Assembly: GCA_044223995.1 (NCBI GenBank)
Contig: JBGALE010000005.1
Coordinates: 62,001-126,000, forward strand
Length of the DNA stretch: 64,000 bases
Direction of reading: 5' to 3'
Origin: JACMLD01 sp044223995
GTDB lineage: Bacteria > Bacteroidota > Bacteroidia > Chitinophagales > Chitinophagaceae
The position numbers were made by a program, and so were the translations under genes. A model generated the notes under the pieces. The model had not been told where the DNA came from, ran no database searches, and saw only the letters and a program-made list of their open reading frames with translations. Positions 42,825 to 52,826 of this stretch are shown here, piece by piece (positions within the stretch are counted from its first letter, which is position 1; every line of letters begins with the position of its first letter).

Positions 42825-45800
42825 CTGAAACGAATCGGGAAAATAAAAGTTTATACGCTACTGACGCTGCTGTTGGGTTACTTAACTGCCATCATCGTAT
42901 TTCCCAATTCCTGGATATTATTGAGTATTGTTTTACTGGCTACCGCTACCGGTGTTGTATATCCTAAATATTTTTTCCGCGGTTTGTTGGTATTGCTGCT
43001 TCTCCTCATTACCATCGTGCTCCTTATTCAAACCACACCTGTTCAAAACTGGATCGTGCGGGAAGCTTCATCGCGTTTTTCAAAAGAACTCGGCACCAAA
43101 GTATCGATTACCCATGTCAACTTTTCCCTGTTCAACAAAATGGCGCTGGAAGGCACGTACGTGGAAGATAAAAACAAGGATACCCTGTTGTATGCAGGCA
43201 AATTAAATGTGCGGATTACTGATTGGTTTTTTCTGAAAGACAAGGTTAGCCTTGAATACATCGGGCTGGAAGATGCTGTGATAAAAATGCAGCGGAAAGA
43301 TTCTATATGGAACTACCAGTTCATCGCTGATTATTTCTCCGGTGGAAAAAAAGACAGTACAAAAAAAGGAATCGAACTGGACCTGAAGCAGGTGGAACTC
43401 GCCAATATACATTTCCTGAAACGCGATGGCTGGCGGGGGGAAGATATGGGGCTTTACCTGCGATCGCTCCAACTCGACGCTAAAGAAATTAATTTTTCTA
43501 AGAAACTCGTTGACGTTAAAAGTCTCGTGATAGATGAACCCATATTTACACTGGGCAACTACGAAGGTACACGGCCTTATAAACCACTGCCAACAAAAAG
43601 AGATCCTGCAGATACTGCCTTGTTCTGGAACCCTGATGGATGGGTGATGAAGGCCGACCATTTTAATATCAGCAACGGAACATTTAAGACAGAAAAGCAA
43701 AATGGAAGACCTGCTTATTACTATTTTGACGGGCAGCACATTCAATTTTCCAAAATAAATGCAGACTTCAAAAATTTCTCCTACATAAAAGATACCATCC
43801 ACGCGAATATAAAAATCAGCACCAAGGAAAGGAGCGGTTTTGAAGTAAAATCATTTACCGCCAACGTGAAATGGCAGCCACGCGCCATGGAATTTTCCAA
43901 TCTTGATATCAGGACCGATAAAAGTCATCTTACCAATTACTTCGTGATGAAGTACGATGAATTTGACGATATGGGAGAATTCATTGAAAAAGTTCGTTTA
44001 CATGGTATATTTAAAAATGCAGAGATCCACAGCGATGATGTTGCTTTCTTTGCGCCTGAGCTGGGCGACTGGAACCGCCGGGTAAACCTGACAGGCAGTT
44101 TGCATGGCACCATCGAAAACCTGATGGGCAAAGGAATTGTATTGCAGGCGGGACATGATACTTACCTGAATGGCGATATATCCATTAAGGGATTACCCGA
44201 TGTCGATAAAACCTTTATTGATTTTACGTCAAATGATTTTCATACCACCTATGCAGATGCTGCGTCGATCATTCCAAAACTTAAAAAAGTAAATGATGTA
44301 AGGCTTGACCGCCTGCAGTACCTGCGGTTTAAAGGAAACCTGACCGGCTTTGTAAAAGATTTTGTGTCAAAAGGCACATTGGAAACAGCATTGGGAAATG
44401 TAACGACGGACCTGCACATGAAATTTCCTTCAAAAGGAACACCGTCTTACAATGGAAAAATATCTTCCCCGGGATTTGCCATCGGCAGCTTTATTGAAAA
44501 CGACCAGTTGGGCGACATCGTTTTCAATGGTGATGTAAAAGGCGAAGGGTTTACACTAAAAGATTTACAGGCTAACCTCGACGGTGATATCAGCAGCATT
44601 GAATTCAAAGGATACAAATACCAGAACATCTCTGTCAATGGTAAACTGGCCAAGCGTTTGTTCAATGGTGCGCTCTCCATTGACGATCCCACACTGGGTA
44701 TGAAACTCGATGGTCTTGTGGACCTGAGCCAGAAAGAACCACATTTTGATTTCCTGGCCACCGTTGACCGGGCAAATTTGAAAAAGCTCAACCTGTACAG
44801 GGACGACATCGATTTTAATGGCAACTTTAAATTCAATTTTACCGGTTCCAATATTGATAATTTCCTGGGTACGGCAAAAATTTATGAAGCATCTGTATTC
44901 AGGAACGGTCACCGTATGTCATTTGATTCCCTCAGCATAGAATCGAAAAACATCGATAATAACAAAAGTATCGTCGTGGTGAGCAATGAATTTGACGCGG
45001 CACTGGTAGGTGAATTTTCCATTGGTGAATTACCAGTGGCCTTTCAAACTTTTCTCAACCGCTACTATCCGAGTTATATCAAACCTTCCACTAAAAAATT
45101 GACCAACGAGAATTTCAGTTTTGTTATCACTACCAAAAAAGTGGATGATTACCTTGAGCTTGTTGACAAGAATCTGAAAGGATTTAATAACAGCAACCTG
45201 AGCGGTCGTATCAACAGCAGGGAAAATCTTTTCGACCTGGATGCGGATGTACCGCAGTTCAGTTATAAAGGAACTTCTTTTTACAATGTGAATGTACAGG
45301 GACGTGGCAACCTGGATACATTGGGTTTGACGGCTGCCATTGGTGAAATTTATGTAAACGACAGCCTTCATTTTCCCGGCAGTAAAATAAATATCCGCTC
45401 TTCGCACGATTTGTCAAAGGTGAACATAACCACCAGCGCCAATCAGACACTGAACTCTGCAAACCTGTCGGGCACTTTCCAGACAAGACAAAATGGATTC
45501 AGCATTTTATTTGACCCTTCCACTTTTGATATCAACGGTAAGCGGTGGACTATAGATAAAAATGGTCAGCTCACACTGACGCGTGATATTGTGACCACGG
45601 AAGGCCTGCGCATTTACAGTGATGAACAGGAAGTAATTATTAATTCGCATCCGTCAGAAACCGGAAGCGGTACCGATCTTGGGATTGTATTAAAGAAAGT
45701 GAATATTGGCGATTTCACCCCTTTCTTTGTAAAAAGTAACCGCCTGGAAGGTTTGCTATCCGGTAATATCGACATATCAGATCCATTCGGAAAAATGAAT

Positions 45801-47762
45801 GTGGATGTCAAAGCCAATGCGGACCAATTCCGGCTGGATGATGATTCAGTTGGTAAACTGGAAATCAGTTCCAGCTATTCGCGCGCTACAGGCAGGATCA
45901 ATGTGTCGACCATTTCACAAAACCATAATTACAATTTCGATCTGAATGGATTTATCAATGTTGCCGACAGTACAGGTACAGGCATTGATTTGACAACACA
46001 CCTGAAAGACAAAACCAGCATACATGCATTGGAACATTATCTGGCACCGATATTCAGTCACCTGGAAGGATTTGCTACCGGCGACCTGAGAATTGTTGGC
46101 AAAGGGAAAAACCTGAAATACCTGGGCAATATCACCCTGACCGATGCAGCGATGAAGGTGGATTATACCAAATGTACCTACCGGATTCCCGTGGCGGAGG
46201 TAAAACTGCTGGAAGATCGCATTGAATTCAACAGCTTCGAATTAAAAGATGAATTAAACAATACCGCCGAAGTCTCCACCAGCAAATTGTACCACAGCAA
46301 TTTCAAAGACATGGCATTTGATTTCAAGGTGAAGACAAACCGGTTGCTGTTACTGAATACAACACAAATTGATAATAAACAATTTTACGGTCGCGCTATC
46401 GGCAGGGCCACTTTTACATTTAAAGGTCCGCAGGAAGCGATGGAGATGGGTATTGAAGCAGAAGCAACCGATACGACGGAAATCAGTCTGCCCATCGAAA
46501 CATCCAGGGTAAATGGTGAAGCAGATTTTCTCAGTTGGAAAGTGTACGGTAAGGAAATGAACCAGGTATTTGGTGGAAAATCTGAAAGCAACCTGAACGT
46601 ACGGCTGAAGATGACTGCCAATAGCCTTGCAAAAATTAATGTGATACTGGATGAAGCAGCCGGTGATCGTATCAGTGCAGTAGGACATGGCACCATTGAA
46701 TTAAATGCCGGTACGCGTTCTGATCTTTCTTTAAAGGGACGATTTGATATCGATAAGGGAGACTATACATTTACCTTCCAGTCGATCAAAAGATATTTTA
46801 AGCTGCGCGAAGGCGAGGGCAATTTTATCCAGTGGAATGAAGACCCCTACAACGCAGAAATTTTTGTGGTGGCGGAATACCGCGCACAAAATGTCCGTTT
46901 CAGCGATTTGGGCATCAACAATACCATTGGTAAAAATTTCAATGAAGGTGTAAAGCAATATGTAGGTGATGTACTGGTTAAAACCACCATCACCAATAAG
47001 CTGAAGGATTTAAAATTCAAATTCAATATTGAGTTACCAACCAATAATTCATTGAGAAATGATCCCGATGCCAATGCCCTGCTGGGTTTAATTGAGCGCG
47101 ACGAAAACGAACGGAACAAACAAACTTCCTTATTGATTGTCTTCAACAGTTTTGGACCTCTGACCAGCTATTCTACGGCAGGACTGAATGTAACCAAGTC
47201 TGCCTTTGAAGGAATTGTGCTGAACAGCATTTCAGGTTTTGTATCCAACCAACTGACAAAACAATTCAGCAATGTATTGCAGAATGTTTTCAAAGACCCA
47301 TCGATACGGTTTAATATTAATGCATCGGTGTACAGTGGTGTGGCGTTATCGGATGTTGCCACACAAACGTCTTTCCTGCCCGACAGAACGAATTTAAATT
47401 TCTCGATCAACAAAAGTTATTTCAATGAAAGGCTCACTTTTATTGTGGGCAGTGCATTGGACTTTGGGTTGAGCAATACATCAGCCACTGCAGCAGCAGG
47501 AAACAATTTCCAGTTTTTACCAGATGTCACTTTCCAGTATAAGTTAACACCCGACGGTAAAATTTTATTCAACCTTTTTTACAGGGAAAACAGGAGTTAT
47601 CTCTCCACCGCACTGAGCGGCAAACAAAGCCGGAGCGGCGCCAGTATTTCTTTCCGCAAAGAGTTTGATTCGATCGATGAGTTGTTCCGCTCTAAAAAGA
47701 AGAAGCCGGCGAAAAAACCGGCTCCCCCTGCTGAAGGAAATGATACCACTTCCAAAAAATAA
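42825..47762 (+). CDS. tamB: TamB-like translocation and assembly module / intermembrane lipid-transfer protein
   Basis: About 1645 residues. Hydrophobic N-terminal segments are followed by roughly 1400 residues of repetitive beta strands (AsmA/TamB-like, a long groove across the periplasm). The C-terminal TamB domain has AVGHGTIELNAGTRSDLSLK, GRFDIDKGDYTFTFQSIKRY, FKLREGEGNFIQWNEDPYNA and VGDVLVKTTITNKLKDLKF. TamB-family proteins bridge inner and outer membranes and move phospholipids or help barrel assembly. The start is unusual. There is no ATG; CTG at 42825 gives MKRIGKIKVYTLLTLLLGYL, a normal positively charged N-terminus, and fits the promoter. TTG at 42873 would remove it. An in-frame stop lies at 42819. 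No TamA/BamA gene is adjacent. Its stop codon abuts that of ribBA with no gap. Confidence 0.85.
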   Translation: MKRIGKIKVYTLLTLLLGYLTAIIVFPNSWILLSIVLLATATGVVYPKYFFRGLLVLLLLLITIVLLIQTTPVQNWIVREASSRFSKELGTKVSITHVNFSLFNKMALEGTYVEDKNKDTLLYAGKLNVRITDWFFLKDKVSLEYIGLEDAVIKMQRKDSIWNYQFIADYFSGGKKDSTKKGIELDLKQVELANIHFLKRDGWRGEDMGLYLRSLQLDAKEINFSKKLVDVKSLVIDEPIFTLGNYEGTRPYKPLPTKRDPADTALFWNPDGWVMKADHFNISNGTFKTEKQNGRPAYYYFDGQHIQFSKINADFKNFSYIKDTIHANIKISTKERSGFEVKSFTANVKWQPRAMEFSNLDIRTDKSHLTNYFVMKYDEFDDMGEFIEKVRLHGIFKNAEIHSDDVAFFAPELGDWNRRVNLTGSLHGTIENLMGKGIVLQAGHDTYLNGDISIKGLPDVDKTFIDFTSNDFHTTYADAASIIPKLKKVNDVRLDRLQYLRFKGNLTGFVKDFVSKGTLETALGNVTTDLHMKFPSKGTPSYNGKISSPGFAIGSFIENDQLGDIVFNGDVKGEGFTLKDLQANLDGDISSIEFKGYKYQNISVNGKLAKRLFNGALSIDDPTLGMKLDGLVDLSQKEPHFDFLATVDRANLKKLNLYRDDIDFNGNFKFNFTGSNIDNFLGTAKIYEASVFRNGHRMSFDSLSIESKNIDNNKSIVVVSNEFDAALVGEFSIGELPVAFQTFLNRYYPSYIKPSTKKLTNENFSFVITTKKVDDYLELVDKNLKGFNNSNLSGRINSRENLFDLDADVPQFSYKGTSFYNVNVQGRGNLDTLGLTAAIGEIYVNDSLHFPGSKINIRSSHDLSKVNITTSANQTLNSANLSGTFQTRQNGFSILFDPSTFDINGKRWTIDKNGQLTLTRDIVTTEGLRIYSDEQEVIINSHPSETGSGTDLGIVLKKVNIGDFTPFFVKSNRLEGLLSGNIDISDPFGKMNVDVKANADQFRLDDDSVGKLEISSSYSRATGRINVSTISQNHNYNFDLNGFINVADSTGTGIDLTTHLKDKTSIHALEHYLAPIFSHLEGFATGDLRIVGKGKNLKYLGNITLTDAAMKVDYTKCTYRIPVAEVKLLEDRIEFNSFELKDELNNTAEVSTSKLYHSNFKDMAFDFKVKTNRLLLLNTTQIDNKQFYGRAIGRATFTFKGPQEAMEMGIEAEATDTTEISLPIETSRVNGEADFLSWKVYGKEMNQVFGGKSESNLNVRLKMTANSLAKINVILDEAAGDRISAVGHGTIELNAGTRSDLSLKGRFDIDKGDYTFTFQSIKRYFKLREGEGNFIQWNEDPYNAEIFVVAEYRAQNVRFSDLGINNTIGKNFNEGVKQYVGDVLVKTTITNKLKDLKFKFNIELPTNNSLRNDPDANALLGLIERDENERNKQTSLLIVFNSFGPLTSYSTAGLNVTKSAFEGIVLNSISGFVSNQLTKQFSNVLQNVFKDPSIRFNINASVYSGVALSDVATQTSFLPDRTNLNFSINKSYFNERLTFIVGSALDFGLSNTSATAAAGNNFQFLPDVTFQYKLTPDGKILFNLFYRENRSYLSTALSGKQSRSGASISFRKEFDSIDELFRSKKKKPAKKPAPPAEGNDTTSKK

Positions 47763-48962
47763 TTATTTCAAAATATTGTGACCCATCTTATCTCTTTTTG
47801 TCTGGAGATAATGTTCGTTGTGCGGGTTAGGGACCGCTTCAATGGGAATGGTTTCTACTATTTCAATACCATACCCCAGCAAACCTGCCCGTTTCTTTGG
47901 GTTATTGCTCATCAACCGCAGTTTGGAAATTCCAAGATGACGTAATATCTGCGCCCCGATGCCATAGTCTCTTTTATCCATCGGAAAGCCCAGGTGGAGA
48001 TTTGCTTCTACGGTGTCCATTCCCTGTTCCTGCAGTTTATAGGCTTTGAGTTTGTTCACCAGCCCAATGCCACGGCCTTCCTGGTTCATGTACAGTATGG
48101 TGCCCTTCCCTTCTTTTTGTACCATCTGCATGGCTTTGTGCAATTGCTCGCCGCAATCACATCTGAGTGAACCCAATATATCGCCGGTGAAGCAGGATGA
48201 ATGCACTCTCGTCAAAACAGGCTCATCTTTTTCCCAGCTTCCTTTGATCAGTGCGATATGTTCATTGGAAGTATTCTTTTCGCGGAAAGCCACCAGTTTA
48301 AAATCACCATAAAGCGTAGGCAACTCCACACGTACAATTTCCTCAATCAGCGATTCGGTTTTTAACCGGTATTCAATCAGGTCTTTAATGGAAATGAGTT
48401 TGAGATCAAATTTTTCTGCAATTTCAGTGAGCTGGGGTACCCTTGCCATCGATCCGTCTTCATTCATGATTTCCACCAAAACACCCGCAGGTTCCATTCC
48501 GGCCAGCCTTGCCAAATCAATCGTGGCTTCGGTATGCCCGGCCCGGCGCAGTACACCGCCCTTTTTTGCCCTGAGCGGAAAAATATGGCCCGGCCTTCCC
48601 AGGTCTGCCGGTTTTGTAGCCGGATCTATAAATGACAGGATTGTTTTTGACCGGTCCTGGGCAGAGATTCCCGTTGTGCATCCATGCCCCAGCAAATCGA
48701 CCGATACAGTAAAGGCAGTTTCATGGAGCGCGGTATTATTATTTACCATTAGTTCCAGTTCCAGTTCATCACATCTTTCTTCCATCAGTGGTACGCAAAT
48801 CAGTCCCCGCCCGTACTTACTCATAAAATTTATAACCTCCGGTGTGGCATTGCGGGCGGCCGTGACAAAATCACCTTCATTTTCACGGTCTTCATCATCC
48901 ACCACAATCACCAGTTTCCCGGCTTTCAGGTCGGCAATCGCACTCTCTATCGAATCAAGCAT
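47763..48962 (-). CDS. ribBA: Bifunctional 3,4-dihydroxy-2-butanone-4-phosphate synthase / GTP cyclohydrolase II
   Basis: 399 residues performing both entry steps of riboflavin synthesis. The RibB half (1-about 205) has IVVDDEDRENEGDFVTAARN, the acidic active-site loop, and RAGHTEATIDLARLAGMEPA. The RibA half has the zinc site SCFTGDILGSLRCDCGEQLH and the catalytic MNQEGRGIGLVNKLKAYKLQ. An exact -7 element TACCTTTG (48986-48979) lies about 17 bases before the ATG. I looked for an FMN riboswitch upstream and saw none; the leader appears too short. It is convergent with tamB, stop codon to stop codon. Confidence 0.95.
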   Translation of the reverse strand: MLDSIESAIADLKAGKLVIVVDDEDRENEGDFVTAARNATPEVINFMSKYGRGLICVPLMEERCDELELELMVNNNTALHETAFTVSVDLLGHGCTTGISAQDRSKTILSFIDPATKPADLGRPGHIFPLRAKKGGVLRRAGHTEATIDLARLAGMEPAGVLVEIMNEDGSMARVPQLTEIAEKFDLKLISIKDLIEYRLKTESLIEEIVRVELPTLYGDFKLVAFREKNTSNEHIALIKGSWEKDEPVLTRVHSSCFTGDILGSLRCDCGEQLHKAMQMVQKEGKGTILYMNQEGRGIGLVNKLKAYKLQEQGMDTVEANLHLGFPMDKRDYGIGAQILRHLGISKLRLMSNNPKKRAGLLGYGIEIVETIPIEAVPNPHNEHYLQTKRDKMGHNILK

Positions 48963-49071
48963 ATTCTCAGATTTTGTACAAAGGTAACGATTAACGCAGG
49001 CATAATGTTTGATAAAAACCGGGCCGTTTGCACAGCCAGTTCACATTGAATGCAGCAATCATAAGACGGTT

Positions 49072-49102
49072 TTTGCCTTATTCGGCGGATGCACTATGTT
49101 TG
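49072..49102 (+). promoter_or_regulatory. Consensus promoter of the first Oar-like TonB receptor
   Basis: TTTG (49072-49075), 19 bases, then TATGTTTG (49095-49102): a full match to TTTG-N19-TAnnTTTG. The expected start near 49109 excludes an upstream in-frame ATG at 49089 and supports the ATG at 49155. Confidence 0.75.
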
Positions 49103-49154
49103 CCTTTACAATGAAAAGAATTTCTTTTCTTTGCACACGATAAATCAAAACTAT

Positions 49155-52100
49155 ATGCTTAAGAAAATTGCCGGCTTCTTAACATTGCTGCTTGCTGTAT
49201 GTATGGGATTAAATGCACAGACCACCACCAGTAGCGTCAGTGGTTCTGCAAAGAGTGCAAATGGCGAGCCGCTGGTTGGAGCAACCGTAACTGCCACCCA
49301 TGTCCCCACCGGAACCGTTTACCGGGTTGCTACCCGTACAGGCGGCCGATTTAGCATAGCCAATATGAACCCCGGAGGACCTTACACGATCGTTGTAAGC
49401 TTTGTTGGTTTTACCGAATCGAAAAAAGATGATGTATACCTCACCCTGGGTGAGAATTCAACCCAGGATTTTACACTGTCCGATAAAAGCGCTACCCTTA
49501 CCGAAGTAGTGGTGGCTGGCAGAAGGGGCACACCCCCCGCCGGAAAAGGTGGTACTGAAATCAGTATCGGCCGTGAAAAAATTGCATCACAGCCATCCGT
49601 TGGCCGTGGACTTTCTGATTTTCTCCGCCTCACACCACAGGCCAAGCTAACCACCGATGGTAGTGGTGGTGTTTCCATTGCCGGGCAAAATAACCGGTAT
49701 AACTCGTTTTATATTGATGGCGCGGTCAACAACGACGTATTTGGTTTATCTGCTTCCGGTACCAATGGTGGCCAGGCAGGTATCAACCCCATATCAATTG
49801 ACGCCATCGACCAGTTCCAGGTGGTTATCTCTCCTTACGATGCGTCTATTGGTAATTTTGTGGGTGGTGGTATCAACGCCATTACAAAATCGGGTACCAA
49901 CCAGTTCAAGGGAAGTGTCACTTATGTGTTCCGCAACCAGGATTTTGCAGGCCGTGCTCCTATTGCTACTATCAAAGCAGGTACATTCAATGTGTACGAC
50001 AGGCCAAGACTGGCGAAGTTCACCAACCAAACTTCTAATATTTCATTCGGCGGGCCAATTGTCAAAAACAAATTGTTCTATTTCATCTCTGCCGAACTCG
50101 AAAGAAATACAAGACCACAACCTTTCAATTTTGCCGACTACCGCGGAAATACCAAAAGCGTAGACAGCATGAATGCGTTGGCTGCTTACCTGAAATCTAA
50201 ATACAATTATGATGCAGGCGGATTCCTCGACAACCCGGAAAAAGTAAATGCCGATCGTATCACTGCAAAGGTTGACTGGAATATGAACGATAAAAATAAA
50301 CTGTCGCTCAGCTACCGCTATACAAAAGGTTTGCGTTACAATACAAGCACGAGTTCGAGCAATACGATCAATTTTTACAACGATGGTTTTATTTTCCCGT
50401 CAAAAACAAATTCATTCTCTGCCGAGCTGAAAAGTTCATTTAAAAGAGATGCGAGCAACCGCCTGCTGCTGACATTTACGTCGGTGAATGATGACAGGGG
50501 ACCATTGGGCGCCAACTTCCCAAGGGTGCGTATCAATGATGGTTCCGGTGCGGTTATATTCGGACCAGACAACAGTTCTACCCAAAACCTGCTCACCCAG
50601 AAGAATTTTTCATTGCTGGATGCATTTAAAATCATTGCAGGCAATAACATCATTACGTTTGGTACCGACAACGAATACAACAAATCCTTCAACGTGTTTA
50701 TTCAAAACACCTTCGGTAACTACACCTACAACAATTTCAGTGATTTTTACAACGGTGCAAAACCCAGCAACTACCAGAGAGGTTTCCCGTTGATTGACAA
50801 CATTCTGAATGATAACACATCTGCCGCTGCACAGTTCAATACGCTCCGCCTCGGGTTCTTTATCAACGACGAAATCAAGGTAAACGATCACCTGACCTTG
50901 AACCTTGGCATCAGGGCCGACAAGACAAACTTTATCACCACTCCGCTGACAGATAATTATTTTAACGACAGCGCGCTGGCGATATATTCACAGTACTACG
51001 ACATGAAAGGTGCACGCAGCGGTTTGAAACCAAAAATACCATTCTCCATTTCTCCCCGTTTTGGATTTACCTACAAACTGGATGATGAAAATGCAGTTAT
51101 CCGCGGTGGTATCGGCCTGTTTACCGGGCGTATTCCACTGGTTTGGCCCGGTGGTATCTACAACAACAACGGTGTAAGCGTGGGCAGTTATTCTGTTACC
51201 AATCCCAATATTGCTTTCCGCCCGGATCCTTTGGGACAGTATACAACCACAGAGCTGGGTATCGGCATTACCAAGGGAAGTATGAACCTGATTTCTGCCA
51301 AATTTAAATTACCGAAACTGCTGCGGGCTTCTTTTGCAGTGGACAAGAAATTCGGCAATGGATGGACCGGTACATTTGAAGCCATCGCCAGCAAAAATAT
51401 CAACGAGATATATTATACCAATTTCAACATCCTGCCACCTACTTTAAATGCCGTGGGGCCAGATGCCAGGAAAGTGTATTCTGCTACAAGTGCCAATGTT
51501 AAGATCAATCTCCGCCCGGGTTCAGCAACTACTTATAACCCTTATGACAATGGGTTATTGCTGAGCAATGCTACCGGCCGCCGCGGATATTCTTATTCAG
51601 TAACATTCATGATTGATAAAGCATTCAGGAATGGTTTTGCATTCAATGCCAACTATACTTATGGCAACTCACAGGTGATCAATGAAGGCACCAGCTCCGT
51701 AAACCTGTCACAGTGGAGGTTTATGGAAACAGTGAATGGCCGCAACTTTATCGGTCTCTCTACTTCCGACTTTGATCTCGGCCACCGCATCACTTCTTCT
51801 ATTTCCAAGCGTTTCACCTATGCACATAAATCAATGGCTACTACCATTTCATTGTTTTACACTGGTCAGTCAGGTGCACCGTTCAGCTATGTGTACAACG
51901 GCAGCCTGACAAGGGATTTTGCAACGGGTGAAACAAATGATCTGCTGTATATTCCAACAGCTACTGAATTGCAGGCAATGACCTTCCTGACCAATACAGT
52001 AAACGGCGTAGCTTATACAGCGCAGCAGCAAAAAGATTTGTTTGAAGCATATATTCAAAATGACAAATACTTAAGCAAACACCGCGGACAGTATGCCGGA

Positions 52101-52436
52101 AGAAATGCTTCCCGCCTGCCCTTCACCAACCTGCTTGATTTAAAACTGCAGCAGGATTTCAATGTGAAACTGGGCGGAAGGCAATACCAGTTGCAATTGA
52201 TCTATGATGTGTCTAACCTGACCAATATGCTGAACAAAGATTGGGGCAGAACTTATTTCTTATCCAATGATGCATATTCGCTGGTAAGCTTTGCCGGTTT
52301 TGTAAGCGCTACCAACCTTACCCCGCAATACCGTTTCAGCCCGCAAACAGGAAGGCCCTGGGGCGTTAGCACCAGCACCATTCCTGGTTTCAGTGCACGC
52401 TGGCTGAGCCAGTTTACGGTTCGCCTGAACTTCTAA
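49155..52436 (+). CDS. Oar-like TonB-dependent receptor (copy 1)
   Basis: 1093 residues. A signal peptide (MLKKIAGFLTLLLAVCMGLN-AQ) is followed by a carboxypeptidase-regulatory-like domain (SVSGSAKSANGEPLVGATVT, to about 110) and a plug with ATLTEVVVAGRR, YNSFYIDGAVNNDVFGL and VISPYDASIGNFVGGGINAI. The long barrel ends FTVRLNF with the terminal aromatic needed for BAM. The SPYDxxxxxFxGGGINAxTxSGTN stretch is typical of the Oar-like group of Bacteroidota and myxobacteria, for which protease or peptide transport has been proposed. No SusD-type lipoprotein accompanies it, so it is not a polysaccharide-utilisation pair. A paralogue follows after a terminator. Confidence 0.9.
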   Translation: MLKKIAGFLTLLLAVCMGLNAQTTTSSVSGSAKSANGEPLVGATVTATHVPTGTVYRVATRTGGRFSIANMNPGGPYTIVVSFVGFTESKKDDVYLTLGENSTQDFTLSDKSATLTEVVVAGRRGTPPAGKGGTEISIGREKIASQPSVGRGLSDFLRLTPQAKLTTDGSGGVSIAGQNNRYNSFYIDGAVNNDVFGLSASGTNGGQAGINPISIDAIDQFQVVISPYDASIGNFVGGGINAITKSGTNQFKGSVTYVFRNQDFAGRAPIATIKAGTFNVYDRPRLAKFTNQTSNISFGGPIVKNKLFYFISAELERNTRPQPFNFADYRGNTKSVDSMNALAAYLKSKYNYDAGGFLDNPEKVNADRITAKVDWNMNDKNKLSLSYRYTKGLRYNTSTSSSNTINFYNDGFIFPSKTNSFSAELKSSFKRDASNRLLLTFTSVNDDRGPLGANFPRVRINDGSGAVIFGPDNSSTQNLLTQKNFSLLDAFKIIAGNNIITFGTDNEYNKSFNVFIQNTFGNYTYNNFSDFYNGAKPSNYQRGFPLIDNILNDNTSAAAQFNTLRLGFFINDEIKVNDHLTLNLGIRADKTNFITTPLTDNYFNDSALAIYSQYYDMKGARSGLKPKIPFSISPRFGFTYKLDDENAVIRGGIGLFTGRIPLVWPGGIYNNNGVSVGSYSVTNPNIAFRPDPLGQYTTTELGIGITKGSMNLISAKFKLPKLLRASFAVDKKFGNGWTGTFEAIASKNINEIYYTNFNILPPTLNAVGPDARKVYSATSANVKINLRPGSATTYNPYDNGLLLSNATGRRGYSYSVTFMIDKAFRNGFAFNANYTYGNSQVINEGTSSVNLSQWRFMETVNGRNFIGLSTSDFDLGHRITSSISKRFTYAHKSMATTISLFYTGQSGAPFSYVYNGSLTRDFATGETNDLLYIPTATELQAMTFLTNTVNGVAYTAQQQKDLFEAYIQNDKYLSKHRGQYAGRNASRLPFTNLLDLKLQQDFNVKLGGRQYQLQLIYDVSNLTNMLNKDWGRTYFLSNDAYSLVSFAGFVSATNLTPQYRFSPQTGRPWGVSTSTIPGFSARWLSQFTVRLNF

Positions 52437-52459
52437 TTACCCAATTACCATTAATACAG

Positions 52460-52487
52460 AAAAAGCTATCCCAACGGATAGCTTTTT
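52460..52487 (+). terminator. Rho-independent terminator after TonB receptor copy 1
   Basis: AAAAAGCTATCC (52460-52471) and GGATAGCTTTTT (52476-52487) form a perfect 12-base stem with a four-base loop and a following T run. Confidence 0.85.
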
Positions 52488-52826
52488 TGTTTACCAAAAA
52501 AATGATATTGGTCAAGGAAGCTGTTTATTTTAATGGCAACGTAATAATTTCATAACACTATTATTTCTCTTTACAAAAGCAATCTGGTACACCTTTGCAG
52601 CGAAAAAAAAACTTGTGAATAATATGTGAAATCATTTCAATTTTAATCATGATTACAGCGATGATTATTCTGTTATTTTGGCCTTTCAATGAGCCTGCAG
52701 GAAAGCTTCCATCAGCGCTTGTTTTCAACGAACGACTTGCTTCCAGCGTCAAAACATTTATTACTACGGACCGGTATTCCGGTTGAAAATAACGAGCAAT
52801 TTTTTTTACAGGCACAAAAACAACTA
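52488..52826. other. Intergenic region before TonB receptor copy 2, no gene seen
   Basis: 339 AT-rich bases. Possible -7 elements are CACCTTTG (52590-52597) and TTATTTTG (52673-52680), each one mismatch from consensus, without a matching -33 box. The coding frame of the next gene is open back to 52689, but that upstream part has no signal-peptide character. No RNA gene or repeat was recognised. Confidence 0.4.

Noticed and set aside
48963..49154. FMN riboswitch upstream of ribBA
   Set aside because: No conserved FMN-aptamer core was seen, and the likely promoter leaves a leader of only about 10 bases.
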